From Accumulibacter sp. (lineage in GTDB: Bacteria; Pseudomonadota; Gammaproteobacteria; Burkholderiales; Rhodocyclaceae), in assembly GCF_023806565.1 (NCBI RefSeq), contig NZ_JAMTDV010000086.1, positions 19,644-83,643 of the forward strand: DNA of 64,000 bases. The letters are read 5' to 3'. Positions 19,038 through 27,658 of this stretch are shown one piece after another. The notes beneath the pieces were generated by a model. That model was not told the DNA's origin. It worked only from the letters and a program-made list of their open reading frames with translations, and did not search any database. Within the stretch, counting starts at the first letter, position 1; every line of letters starts with the position of its first letter. A program made the translations under genes and the position numbers.

Positions 19038-19355
19038 ATGGCAAGTTATAAAGAGCTGCTCGCGCAGCGGGCGGTGCTGGAAAAAGAGATAGAAGAAGCT
19101 CGGCAGGCAGAACTGGCGGATGCGATCCGGCAGGCGAAGCAACTGATTGCCGAACACGGTCTGACCGCGGCGGACCTCGGATTCAAGCTGACCGGCGGAT
19201 TAACTGGAGCAACTTCCGCAAAAATCCGGACACCGGTTGCCGTGAAATACCGTGGTCCGCACGGTGAAACCTGGTCGGGTCGCGGCAAAGCGCCCAACTG
19301 GCTCACCAGCCTGGAAGCACAGGGACGGCAACGCGTCGATTTCCTCGTTTCCTGA
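19038..19355 (+). CDS. H-NS family histone-like nucleoid protein
   Basis: A 105-residue xenogeneic-silencer type nucleoid protein. Residues 1-40 form a charged coiled coil for self-association (YKELLAQRAVLEKEIEEAR). The C-terminal DNA-binding domain carries the beta-type H-NS motif YRGPHGETWSGRGKAPNWL (residues about 71-89), whose GRGKAP part is the minor-groove hook. The ATG at 19038 is preceded by AAGGAGG at ideal distance; an earlier in-frame start at 18999 would place the ribosome site inside the gene. It stands alone with its own promoter. Confidence 0.93.
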   Translation: MASYKELLAQRAVLEKEIEEARQAELADAIRQAKQLIAEHGLTAADLGFKLTGGLTGATSAKIRTPVAVKYRGPHGETWSGRGKAPNWLTSLEAQGRQRVDFLVS

Positions 19356-19372
19356 CCGACAGCGATAGGTCG

Positions 19373-19388
19373 CGGCGCTGCGCCGTTT
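19373..19388 (+). terminator. Weak terminator-like hairpin after the H-NS-like gene
   Basis: CGGCG-CTG-CGCCG followed by TTT, 17 bases beyond the stop codon. The stem is only five GC pairs and the T run is short, so termination efficiency is doubtful; chance occurrence in GC-rich DNA is possible. Confidence 0.3.
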
Positions 19389-19522
19389 GTGATATTCCGC
19401 GGGCAGCTCCGAGACGGGTCGCGAGCCTGCTTCCGGCTGCCGCGTAACGTTCCCAGCGCGGCGATGCCTGCTGGCTGCCGGCAGGCAACCGAAATCATTC
19501 GCTTCATCCTGGAAACCACAGA

Positions 19523-20524
19523 ATGCAGATCCTGGTCACCGGAGGTACCGGCTATATTGGTTCTCACGCTTGCGTAGCCCTGCTCGCGGCCGGCCACGAC
19601 GTCACCGTAATTGACGACCTCTCGAACAGCCAGGTGGAAGTACTCGATCGTGTGGCGCGGATTGCTGGGCGACGACCAGTCTTTTTCAAAGGCGACGTCC
19701 GTGATCGTGATCTGCTCCGGAGTATCTTCGCGGCGACGCCGATCGGTGCGGTAATCCATTTTGCCGGCTTGAAAGCGGTGGGAGAGTCGGTTGCCCAGCC
19801 GCTGCGCTACTACGACTGCAATGTCGGTGGTGCGATTGCCCTGTGCCAGGAGATGGACGCGGCGGCAGTAAGGACGCTGATTTTCAGTTCCTCGGCGACT
19901 GTTTATGGGGATCCGGCGGCGGTGCCGATCCGGGAGGATTTTCCACGCTCGGCGACCAATCCCTATGGCGCCAGCAAACTGATCATCGAAGATATTCTGG
20001 CCGATCTCGCGCGTGCCGATTCCGGTTGGCGGATTGCCTGTCTGCGCTATTTCAATCCCGTTGGCGCCCACGAAAGTGGCCTGATCGGTGAGGCGCCGAA
20101 TGGGGTTCCCAATAATCTGCTGCCCTACGTGGCGCAGGTCGCCGCCGGTCTGCGCCCACGGCTGAGTGTTTTTGGCAACGATTATCCGACGCCCGACGGC
20201 ACCGGCGTTCGTGATTACATTCACGTAATGGATCTGGTCGAAGGTCACCTTGCGGCCTTGCATTATCTGCTGGACAAGGGTGGGTCGTTGACCGTCAACC
20301 TTGGTACTGGTTGCGGGTATTCAGTGCTGGACATGGTGCGAGCCTTTTCCGCCGCCAGTGGACGGCAGATCCCCTACGCAGTGGTGCCACGCCGACCGGG
20401 TGATGTCGCCGAATGCTACGCCGATCCGCAGCTGGCCGCCGATCTTCTCGGCTGGAGGGCCCAGCGCGGAATCGAGCAGATGTGTCGCGATGCCTGGCGC
20501 TGGCAGCAGGGATCGGCCTCGTAG
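19523..20524 (+). CDS. galE: UDP-glucose 4-epimerase
   Basis: Converts UDP-glucose and UDP-galactose, supplying sugars for envelope polysaccharides. It has 333 residues of the extended short-chain dehydrogenase type: NAD-binding GGTGYIGSH at the N-terminus, catalytic SSSATVYG and YGASK (Tyr-x3-Lys), then RYFNPVGAH and the GTGVRDYIHVMDL block. It overlaps nothing but lies 6 bases before apaH on the same strand. Confidence 0.95.
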   Translation: MQILVTGGTGYIGSHACVALLAAGHDVTVIDDLSNSQVEVLDRVARIAGRRPVFFKGDVRDRDLLRSIFAATPIGAVIHFAGLKAVGESVAQPLRYYDCNVGGAIALCQEMDAAAVRTLIFSSSATVYGDPAAVPIREDFPRSATNPYGASKLIIEDILADLARADSGWRIACLRYFNPVGAHESGLIGEAPNGVPNNLLPYVAQVAAGLRPRLSVFGNDYPTPDGTGVRDYIHVMDLVEGHLAALHYLLDKGGSLTVNLGTGCGYSVLDMVRAFSAASGRQIPYAVVPRRPGDVAECYADPQLAADLLGWRAQRGIEQMCRDAWRWQQGSAS

Positions 20525-20530
20525 TCGACG

Positions 20531-21349
20531 ATGGCCACCTACGCGATCGGCGACATTCAGGGCTGCTTCGATTCGTTTCGGCGACTTCTCGAAAAATGCC
20601 GCTTCGACCCGGCATACGATCGGCTGTGGCTGGTCGGCGACCTGGTCAACCGTGGGCCGCGTTCGCTCGATACCCTGCGTTTCGTGCGCGAACTGGGCCC
20701 GGCTGCGGTCATCGTTCTCGGCAACCACGAGCTCTATCTGCTGATGGCTGCTGCCGGATTTGGCCGGCGGAGCAAGGGCGACACGCTCGACCAGATCTTC
20801 ACCGCGCCGGACTGCGACATACTCCTCGACTGGCTTCGCCGGCAGCCGCTGTGCTACAGCGAAGGCGAATTCTGCCTGGTGCACGCGGGATTGCTGCCGC
20901 AGTGGACGGTTCCGAAGGCGCGCGCACTGGCTGCGGAAGTGGAAAGCGTGCTCGCCGGCCACGCGTACGGCGACTTTCTCGCCAACATGTGGGGCAGCGA
21001 GCCGGCAGCGTGGAGTGACGATCTCGAGGGTTGGCCTCGTTTGCGGGTAATCGTCAACGCGATGACCCGGATGCGCTTCTGCTCGCCCACCGGTGTCATG
21101 GAGTTCCGGACCAAGGGCGAAGCCTCCGCAGCTCCGCCCGGTCACTTGCCGTGGTTCGAAGTCCCGGGCCGCTTGAGCGCCGATCACGTGCTGGTCATCG
21201 GTCACTGGTCGGCACTCGGCCTGAGGATCGAAGCCGGACTGCTGGCGCTCGATTCGGGCTGCTATTGGGGGCGTCATCTCACGGCAGTTCGCCTGGAGGA
21301 CCGCGCCGTGTTTCAGATCGACTGCGCGACGGGCTACGCACGCGCCTGA
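20531..21349 (+). CDS. apaH: Symmetrical diadenosine tetraphosphatase
   Basis: Splits Ap4A into two ADP, and in E. coli also removes dinucleoside caps from RNA. It has 272 residues of the metallophosphatase fold: [21 protein letters not shown] and GNHELYLL supply the two-metal site, with later histidines in [10 protein letters not shown] and VIGHW. It follows galE by 6 bases, so the two probably share a transcript. Confidence 0.95.
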   Translation: MATYAIGDIQGCFDSFRRLLEKCRFDPAYDRLWLVGDLVNRGPRSLDTLRFVRELGPAAVIVLGNHELYLLMAAAGFGRRSKGDTLDQIFTAPDCDILLDWLRRQPLCYSEGEFCLVHAGLLPQWTVPKARALAAEVESVLAGHAYGDFLANMWGSEPAAWSDDLEGWPRLRVIVNAMTRMRFCSPTGVMEFRTKGEASAAPPGHLPWFEVPGRLSADHVLVIGHWSALGLRIEAGLLALDSGCYWGRHLTAVRLEDRAVFQIDCATGYARA

Positions 21350-21496
21350 GATTTCCCTGGCATCGCGCCACGCTGCCGCGTTCCCGTCGCTCGTCGTCAA
21401 CGCGCGCGTCCCGGCTCCCGCGTCGACGATCGACATCGACGTTTTTGTTGCGCCGGCGCTTTGTTGAGGCAGTCCGATGGCCGCTGGCGCAGAAGA

Positions 21497-22378
21497 TCAA
21501 ATCCCCAGCGGGCCAAGGTCGAGTTGCCGGTGGCGCATTGCCGGGCACCAGAAATACGCACCCGACTCGGGGCGGGTGAACCGGAACAGGCCATCGACGA
21601 TACTGTCGTCGATTCCGAGCATTCGCCGCAACTGCGCTTCGAATGGATCGAGCGAGGCGGCGAAGGCGACGAACATCAGACCGCCGCGCCCGCCTTCGGT
21701 CCACGGCATGGAGCGGCGCAGGAGGAAGGCCGCCGGCGTGAAGCTCTCCTGCGCCGTGCGTTTGACGTGCGCCGAAGCCGGGGCATCGTCGATCTCGACG
21801 TTATCGACGCGGCGGCGTCCGATGCTGAGATCTTGTTCCGCGGCGGGCATGCTATCGAAACGATCGAAATCATGCTGCCAGCGTTGCACGGCGACGAAGC
21901 TGGAGCCGGCGAGAACGCGCGAATCGTTGCCGACCAGCGCGGTGCGCACTGCATCGTCGTCAGTCGGATTCTCGGTTCCGTCCTCGTAACCGGTGAGATC
22001 GCGGCCGCCATCGTGCAGGAAGGCGTCACGCCTGTCGTCCAAACGAAACGCAGGCAACAGCGCGCCTTCGATCCGCCTAGCACGATGCATGATTTCCCCA
22101 CGCTCGTTGCCGCGCAGCCAGACCCACACCGCTGCCGGTGTCGCCGGCAGTTCCAGTCCGGCTCCGGCGAACGTTGGAAAACCGCGCAGCCCCGGGATAT
22201 CGGCGCCCAGCGCCGAAACCAGAACGCGCCCGAAGCCGACCACCGTTCGTTCGCCGTCGGCGAGCTCGGCAAGCGCGCGCAGGCAGTCCTTCGGGTGCGT
22301 GGCGGGTTTGAGAGAGAAAGTCAGATAACGCGCGACCGGCGGTATCGGGAGAAGGATTCCGGCTTGTGGTGTGTTCAT
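21497..22378 (-). CDS. DyP-type heme peroxidase
   Basis: A 293-residue dye-decolourising peroxidase. The family GxxDG motif is G130-Y-E-D133-G, with D133 the distal acid; the proximal heme ligand is H204 (ASAHVKRT), and FVAVQRWQHD and the PAAFLLRRSMPW block are also typical. There is no signal peptide or Tat motif and no encapsulin gene beside it, so it is probably cytoplasmic. The ATG at 22378 (MNTPQAGILLP) gives the usual start; a longer frame reaches 22444. It is convergent with apaH across 147 bases that hold no gene. Confidence 0.92.
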   Translation of the reverse strand: MNTPQAGILLPIPPVARYLTFSLKPATHPKDCLRALAELADGERTVVGFGRVLVSALGADIPGLRGFPTFAGAGLELPATPAAVWVWLRGNERGEIMHRARRIEGALLPAFRLDDRRDAFLHDGGRDLTGYEDGTENPTDDDAVRTALVGNDSRVLAGSSFVAVQRWQHDFDRFDSMPAAEQDLSIGRRRVDNVEIDDAPASAHVKRTAQESFTPAAFLLRRSMPWTEGGRGGLMFVAFAASLDPFEAQLRRMLGIDDSIVDGLFRFTRPESGAYFWCPAMRHRQLDLGPLGI

Positions 22379-22453
22379 GTTCGGGACAATTCCTTGGTCA
22401 AGAATGGGCGGTGTCATGCCGGCCTGTCTGCCGGCTGTCCACACCGCAGGTTT

Positions 22454-22747
22454 TCAGCAAGTGGCAACTTGGCGGAAACCGGCGCTGCTTCCGATTTCCG
22501 CGGCGTTGCCCTCGCTGCACAGGATGCTGTCGACCCGCGCCATCGAAGGTCCGCGACGTGCCCAGAGGAGCAGCGCTTCAACTGCCTCCGGCGGACCCGA
22601 CACCAGCGCTTCGACGCTGCCGTCGTGGCGGTTGCGCACCCAGCCGGACAGGGCGAGGCGCTGCGCTTCGGCGCAGAACGACCAGCGATAGCCGACGCCC
22701 TGGACGCGGCCCCGGATGCGCAGGGTGCGGCATACTGCTTGCTTCAT
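22454..22747 (-). CDS. acyP: Acylphosphatase
   Basis: Small enzyme (97 residues) that hydrolyses acyl phosphates such as carbamoyl phosphate. The active-site loop GRVQGVGYR (near residue 11) and the catalytic asparagine in [12 protein letters not shown] are intact. The last dozen residues diverge from the family. The ATG at 22747 follows a GGGAGACG ribosome site; a reading from 22849 would add a 34-residue tail with no counterpart. It lies upstream of the DyP gene on the same strand, 75 bases apart. Confidence 0.93.
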   Translation of the reverse strand: MKQAVCRTLRIRGRVQGVGYRWSFCAEAQRLALSGWVRNRHDGSVEALVSGPPEAVEALLLWARRGPSMARVDSILCSEGNAAEIGSSAGFRQVATC

Positions 22748-22999
22748 TTTCGTCTCCCGAGTCGGGAATCCTGGACGGGATGCTGCGCCCGCCACCAATG
22801 CTGGCATAATCCCGGAAACCGCAGCTGGCCGCCACTCCTTCGCGGGCAAGACCGCGCGTGTCGCGCCGTGCGGTTTTGCCGTGCGCGAGAAGATGGCTCT
22901 GCCGGCTGGCGTTCGGTTACGGTTTCCAGGTTAATCGTCGTCGATGAGCAAGAGAATTTCAAGAGGATCCCCTCCGCTGCCTGCGCTTGCCGCACTGCA

Positions 23000-24472
23000 A
23001 TGCTGAAGACATTGCTGCTGCTGCCGCTGCTTGGCGCCGCCCTGTTGGCGCTGTTACCGAGCCGCAGGTTCGATCTGCTGCGCCACGTGGCGAGCGTCGT
23101 CGCGGCGGCCACGCTGCTTTGTGCGGTGCTGTTGCTGGCCGATTTCGATGCGGCGAGCGCCGAGATACAGTTTTTTGAGACACGGCCGTGGAATCCACGC
23201 GTCGGATCGAGTTTCGCACTCGGCGTTGACGGCGTTTCGATGCCGATGCTGCTGCTGGCGACGGTCCTCAGCTTTGTCGCGGTTTTCTCCTCGCGGGGAA
23301 TCCGCAGTGGCGCCAAACTTTATTTTTCCTTGCTGCTGGTTCTCGAGGCGTCATTGCTGATCGTGTTCACCGCCCGGGACTGGTCGCTCTTCTACGTCTG
23401 TTGGGAACTGACGCTGATCCCCCTGTTCTTCCTGATCGACCGCCTAGGAGGAGTCAACAGACACCGCGCTGCGCTCAATTTCGTCCTCTACACGCTGGGT
23501 GGTTCGGTCTTCTTGCTGATTGCACTGTTGTTGCTCTACGACGTCGCTCCGGGACACAGTTTCGCGATGGCCGACATGGCTGCCGGTGGCAGACAGTTGC
23601 CGGTTCGTACGCAAGTTCTCGTCTTTTTCGGCCTGTTGCTGGGTTTTGGCGTCAAGATGCCGATCGTGCCGCTGCATGGCTGGCTACCGCTGGCGCATGT
23701 CGAGGCGCCGAGTCCAATCTCGATCCTGCTCTCGGGAATCCTGCTGAAGATGGGCGCCTACGGCTTGATCCGTGCGGCCGCGACACTGCCGGCTGCGGCT
23801 CTCGCCCTGCAGGACTGGCTGGCGCTGCTCGCGCTGGCCAGTCTGGTCTATGGCGCCGTGCTGGCCTGGCGACAGACCGATCTGAAAGCGATGGTCGCGT
23901 ATTCGTCGATTTCGCACATGGGCGTCGTCCTGCTCGGTGTCGCCGCGCTCAATCAGGCCGGTCTCAGCGGTGCGCTGACGCAAATGGTCGCGCACGGATT
24001 GACGGCCGGACTGCTGTTCCTGTTGATCGGGCTGCTCTACGAGCGCACGCATCGTCGCGACCTGGCGGCTTACGGTTCGCTCAATCGCATCGCGCCGCGT
24101 TTCGCCGTGTTCGTCGTGTTCGCTCTGCTCGCCTCGGTCGGTTTGCCGGGTAGCGCCGGTTTCGTCGCCGAGCTGCAGGTGCTGCTCGCTGCCTACGGTC
24201 GTTGGGGCAGCTGGCTGGTCCTTCTGTCGATCGGCGTTCTCATCTCTGCGGCCTACGCGTTGCGCGCCATCCGCTGCCTGTCGACCGGAGCGGAGCGCGG
24301 CATCCTGGCGCCGGGGGCGGGCGTGATGGCTCTTGCCGATCTGACGCGCAGCGAATGTGCGGCGGCCTGGCTATTGAGTATCGCGACGGTCGGAATCGGT
24401 TGCTATCCGTCGCCGCTGCTGCACGTAATGGCCGCCTCGCTGGTCAAGCTGACGAGACAGTTTGGAGTCTGA
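23000..24472 (+). CDS. NuoM/MrpD-like proton-conducting membrane subunit (first DabB-like subunit)
   Basis: A 490-residue protein of the Proton_antipo_M family with about 14 hydrophobic helices. All the residues of the antiporter-like proton path are present: E136 (CWELTLIPLF), K219 (GFGVKMPIVPLHGWLP), K250 (SGILLKMGAYGLIR), and E391 (LPGSAGFVAE). These resemble NuoM of complex I, but no complex I genes are nearby; the next gene is dabA, starting directly after the stop. By analogy with DabB it probably feeds ion movement to DabA for bicarbonate uptake. ATG 23000 is the first start in frame after a stretch without start codons; no strong ribosome site is visible. The 252 bases upstream to acyP hold no gene and no clear promoter. 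Confidence 0.88.
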   Translation: MLKTLLLLPLLGAALLALLPSRRFDLLRHVASVVAAATLLCAVLLLADFDAASAEIQFFETRPWNPRVGSSFALGVDGVSMPMLLLATVLSFVAVFSSRGIRSGAKLYFSLLLVLEASLLIVFTARDWSLFYVCWELTLIPLFFLIDRLGGVNRHRAALNFVLYTLGGSVFLLIALLLLYDVAPGHSFAMADMAAGGRQLPVRTQVLVFFGLLLGFGVKMPIVPLHGWLPLAHVEAPSPISILLSGILLKMGAYGLIRAAATLPAAALALQDWLALLALASLVYGAVLAWRQTDLKAMVAYSSISHMGVVLLGVAALNQAGLSGALTQMVAHGLTAGLLFLLIGLLYERTHRRDLAAYGSLNRIAPRFAVFVVFALLASVGLPGSAGFVAELQVLLAAYGRWGSWLVLLSIGVLISAAYALRAIRCLSTGAERGILAPGAGVMALADLTRSECAAAWLLSIATVGIGCYPSPLLHVMAASLVKLTRQFGV

Positions 24473-27400
24473 GTGATCGCACCGACGCACACGGCAGGAG
24501 CAGCAGTGGAGTCGCTCGATCGCCTGCAGCTCGTCCGCGTATGCGTCCAGCAGCTTGCCCATTATCTCCCGGCGCAAGCGCCGTTGCGCGACTTCATCCA
24601 TCACAATACGCTGCACGCCTTCCAGCATCTACCTTTTGCCGCTGCCCTCGGCGAAGCGGCGCGCCTGACAGGCGCGCGCCCCTGGCTGCACGAAGACCGT
24701 TGCCGTGAGCTGTTCCGGCAGGGGCGGATCGATACTGACGATCTCGTGGCCGCCTTGCGGCAACTGCCGGATTGCCGCATCGATCAGGTCCTCGTTGCCG
24801 GTGCAGGCGGCGAGGTGCGCCGCGGTGAGGTACTGCTGGCAGCGCTGTTGTACCCGCCTGCCGCCGTGTCAGCAGTTCGCCTGCGCTGGCTAAGCGACGA
24901 GAGCGCCGCTTGCACGGGAGTGCCGAGCGATCTCGACCCGGCCATACGGCGGCGTTTGCTCGCGACTTCCGCGAGCACGAGCGAGGTGAAAGTGGTCGGC
25001 GACCTCTGGGCAGCCGCGCGTGAGTTGCAGGGATCGGTCGCGGCGCCCGCCACCGGTCTTGCCGGGCCGACAGCGGCGAAGGCGGCTGGCCAGTGGCAGG
25101 AAATGCTTTACCGTCTGGGTCGGGACTGCACCTTCGCCGAATTGCTGGCGCAACTGACCGGCGAAGATTTTCGACAGCCGCTGCAAGCGACCTTGATTCG
25201 TCACCTCTCGGCGCAGCTCGACCAGGGTCTGGCCGCCTGGCGGAATCCAGCGGCGGCGCAGGGATTTTATGCCGCCTGGCGATGCAGTGCCGCCGGCGAT
25301 TGGGCTTGGGAGCTCGATGAATTCGCTGGCGCACGACACGACATCGGCGAGCTTCCAGACGACCCCCTGCAGTTGATCGCCGACGAGCTGAGTTCCCTCG
25401 GCGTCGATGAGTCGCACTTTTCCGCGTACCTGCGGCGCTTGCTGATGGAGCTGCCCGGCTGGGCCGGAATGGTGCACTGGCGGGAGTCGCGCGTCAGCGG
25501 CGAGGCTTTTCCGGTCAGCCTGATCGATTTCCTGGCGGTGCGCCTCGTGCTCGAACGTCTGTACGCCGAGCAGCTGGTGCGTCGCGTTTGGGACCTTCCC
25601 TTGCGGGAACTGGGCAATCATTTCGCGAATCACCCGGCCGAACTGTCGGTCAGGTATGCCGTCGGCAGTCGACCATGGCCAGATGAAGTCCTGGACCTGG
25701 TGCGACCGCACCTGTTGACCGCGCAGACAGAGAGCACCTGGCAGTCGCTCGCCGACCGCCTCGCCGATTCGGCGGCGAGCGATTCGCACGTCGCCGGCGA
25801 GGCGGCTGCCTGGCCGCTGTACATGCTGGCGCTGAGGTTGGGTCTGAGCGCTTCCGACCTGCGGGCAATGGGCGCAAGTGGCGCCGAGTCACTGCTCTCC
25901 TGCGCCGCTTCGCTGACCGATGACGAGCGTGGCCTGGTCTGGCTGCTGGCCTACGAACGTCACTATCGACAGCAGATTCTCGCCGCGCTGCGCGCCAACC
26001 ATGGCCGTGCGACAACCCTCGCCGATCGGGCCACGGCGCAGCTCGTGTTCTGCATGGACGATCGTGAGGAGGGAACACGCCGTCATCTCGAAGAGGTCAA
26101 TCCGGCGCTCGAAACGTTCGGTGCTGCCGGCTTCTTCGGCATGCCGATGCTCTGGCAAGGCCTCGACGATGAATCGCCAACCGCTCTCTGCCCGGTCGTC
26201 GTGCGCCCCGTGAATTTCTTGCGCGAGGAGGTGCCAGACGCGCTCGCCACCGTCTACCGCCAGCATCGGCGCCGTCGCGGCTGGCGTCTGGCGTGGCGCG
26301 AAAGACTGCATCAGGGCAGTCGGCGCGGCGGGCTGCAGGCCACACTGCTGATCGCTGCGACGGCACCGATGGCCTTGCTCGCACTGCTGCTGCGAACACT
26401 CGCCCCGGGGCCTCTAGGAAAACTGCTTGGCCGCTGCCGGGAGTCCATCGACAAGTCGGTCGTTGGCAGCTTAGAGGTCACCGCCAGGAGCGACGAAGCG
26501 AGTCGTGCTGCTGACGCCGATGCGCCACGCCGCGGTTTCAGCGAGGACGAACAGGTGGCGCGTGTTGACGGTTTCCTGCGCAGCATCGGTTTGACGAGCA
26601 ACTTCGCACCCTTGGTGCTGATCGTCGGTCACGGTTCCGACAGCCGCAACAACCCCCACCTCGCTGCCTACGACTGTGGCGCCTGTTCCGGGCGGCACGG
26701 TGGCCCGAATGCGCGGGTGTTCGCGACGATTGCCAACCGGCCGGCGGTGCGCGAGCGACTCGCGGGCCAGGGAATCGTCATTCCCGATACGACGCTCTTC
26801 GTCAGCGCCGAGCACAATACCTGCGACGAGAGCTTCGTCTGGTACGATGATGCCCAAGTGCCGGCCAGCCACCGCGAGGCCCTTGCCGCGCTGCGTCGCG
26901 ATTGCGCGACAGCTGCGCGCCGGCATGCCGTCGAGCGCTGCCGTCGCTTCGCCTCGGCGCCTCGCCACCCGTCGCCGCGGGAGGCGCAGCGGCATCTGCT
27001 GGACCGTCGCCACGACATCGCGCAGGCGCGCCCCGAACTCGGGCATGCGACGGTCGCTGCCGCTTTTGTCGGTCGCCGCGCGATGAGTCGCGGCGCCTTC
27101 TTCGATCGACGGGTTTTCCTGATTTCCTATGATCCGCTGCCCGATTGCGAAGGGCGAGTGCTCGAAGCGACGCTGCTGGCGGCGGCGCCGGTCGGCGCCG
27201 GAATCAGCCTCGAGTACTACTTTTCGACGGTCGATAATGACGGGTTTGGTTGTGGCAGCAAGATCATGCACAACCTGACCGGACTGTTCTCGGTGATGCA
27301 GGGAGCCGGATCCGACCTGCGCACCGGTCTGCCGCTGCAAATGGTCGAGATCCATGAGGCGATGCGCTTGCTGGTGGTCGTCGAACAGACCGTCGATGTG

Positions 27401-27658
27401 GTCACCGCCATCTATCAGCGGCAGCCACCACTGCAGGAACTGATCGGCAACGGCTGGATCGTCCTTGCTGCCCAACATCCGGAAACCGGCGAGATCGACC
27501 TATTCGATCCGGCTGAAGGCTGGCAGCCCTGGCAGGACGACCCGGTGAACAAAGGGGAATCGGCCTTGCCGATCGTCGAGTGTTCGTTCGACTGGTTTGC
27601 CGGGCGACGAGAACCCTTGCCGCCGGCCCTGCTGCGGCGCCCGGTAGCTGTCCCATGA
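24473..27658 (+). CDS. dabA: DabA-family (DUF2309) inorganic-carbon accumulation protein
   Basis: A 1061-residue DUF2309 protein. In characterised DAB pumps DabA is a zinc, carbonic-anhydrase-like subunit that acts one way, turning CO2 into bicarbonate with energy from an ion gradient carried by DabB. The expected zinc and active-site residues are present: C527 and D529 (VFCMDDREE), H720 (IVGHGSDS) and C735 (YDCGACSG). The H-to-C spacing of 15 equals that of the Halothiobacillus protein (H524, C539), as I recall it. It starts at GTG 24473, directly after the stop of the first membrane subunit, and its stop overlaps the next subunit by ATGA. It is longer than the roughly 830-residue DabA2 form. 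Confidence 0.93.
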   Translation: MIAPTHTAGAAVESLDRLQLVRVCVQQLAHYLPAQAPLRDFIHHNTLHAFQHLPFAAALGEAARLTGARPWLHEDRCRELFRQGRIDTDDLVAALRQLPDCRIDQVLVAGAGGEVRRGEVLLAALLYPPAAVSAVRLRWLSDESAACTGVPSDLDPAIRRRLLATSASTSEVKVVGDLWAAARELQGSVAAPATGLAGPTAAKAAGQWQEMLYRLGRDCTFAELLAQLTGEDFRQPLQATLIRHLSAQLDQGLAAWRNPAAAQGFYAAWRCSAAGDWAWELDEFAGARHDIGELPDDPLQLIADELSSLGVDESHFSAYLRRLLMELPGWAGMVHWRESRVSGEAFPVSLIDFLAVRLVLERLYAEQLVRRVWDLPLRELGNHFANHPAELSVRYAVGSRPWPDEVLDLVRPHLLTAQTESTWQSLADRLADSAASDSHVAGEAAAWPLYMLALRLGLSASDLRAMGASGAESLLSCAASLTDDERGLVWLLAYERHYRQQILAALRANHGRATTLADRATAQLVFCMDDREEGTRRHLEEVNPALETFGAAGFFGMPMLWQGLDDESPTALCPVVVRPVNFLREEVPDALATVYRQHRRRRGWRLAWRERLHQGSRRGGLQATLLIAATAPMALLALLLRTLAPGPLGKLLGRCRESIDKSVVGSLEVTARSDEASRAADADAPRRGFSEDEQVARVDGFLRSIGLTSNFAPLVLIVGHGSDSRNNPHLAAYDCGACSGRHGGPNARVFATIANRPAVRERLAGQGIVIPDTTLFVSAEHNTCDESFVWYDDAQVPASHREALAALRRDCATAARRHAVERCRRFASAPRHPSPREAQRHLLDRRHDIAQARPELGHATVAAAFVGRRAMSRGAFFDRRVFLISYDPLPDCEGRVLEATLLAAAPVGAGISLEYYFSTVDNDGFGCGSKIMHNLTGLFSVMQGAGSDLRTGLPLQMVEIHEAMRLLVVVEQTVDVVTAIYQRQPPLQELIGNGWIVLAAQHPETGEIDLFDPAEGWQPWQDDPVNKGESALPIVECSFDWFAGRREPLPPALLRRPVAVP

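Noticed and set aside
18750-19157. A 135-codon minus-strand frame over the H-NS promoter
   Set aside because: It overlaps the H-NS promoter and ribosome site and has no family-like sequence.
21461-24472. A 1003-codon open frame on the plus strand
   Set aside because: Its first half runs antisense through the DyP peroxidase and acylphosphatase genes and has low-complexity, arginine-rich sequence; only the last 490 residues (from 23000) are the real NuoM-like protein.
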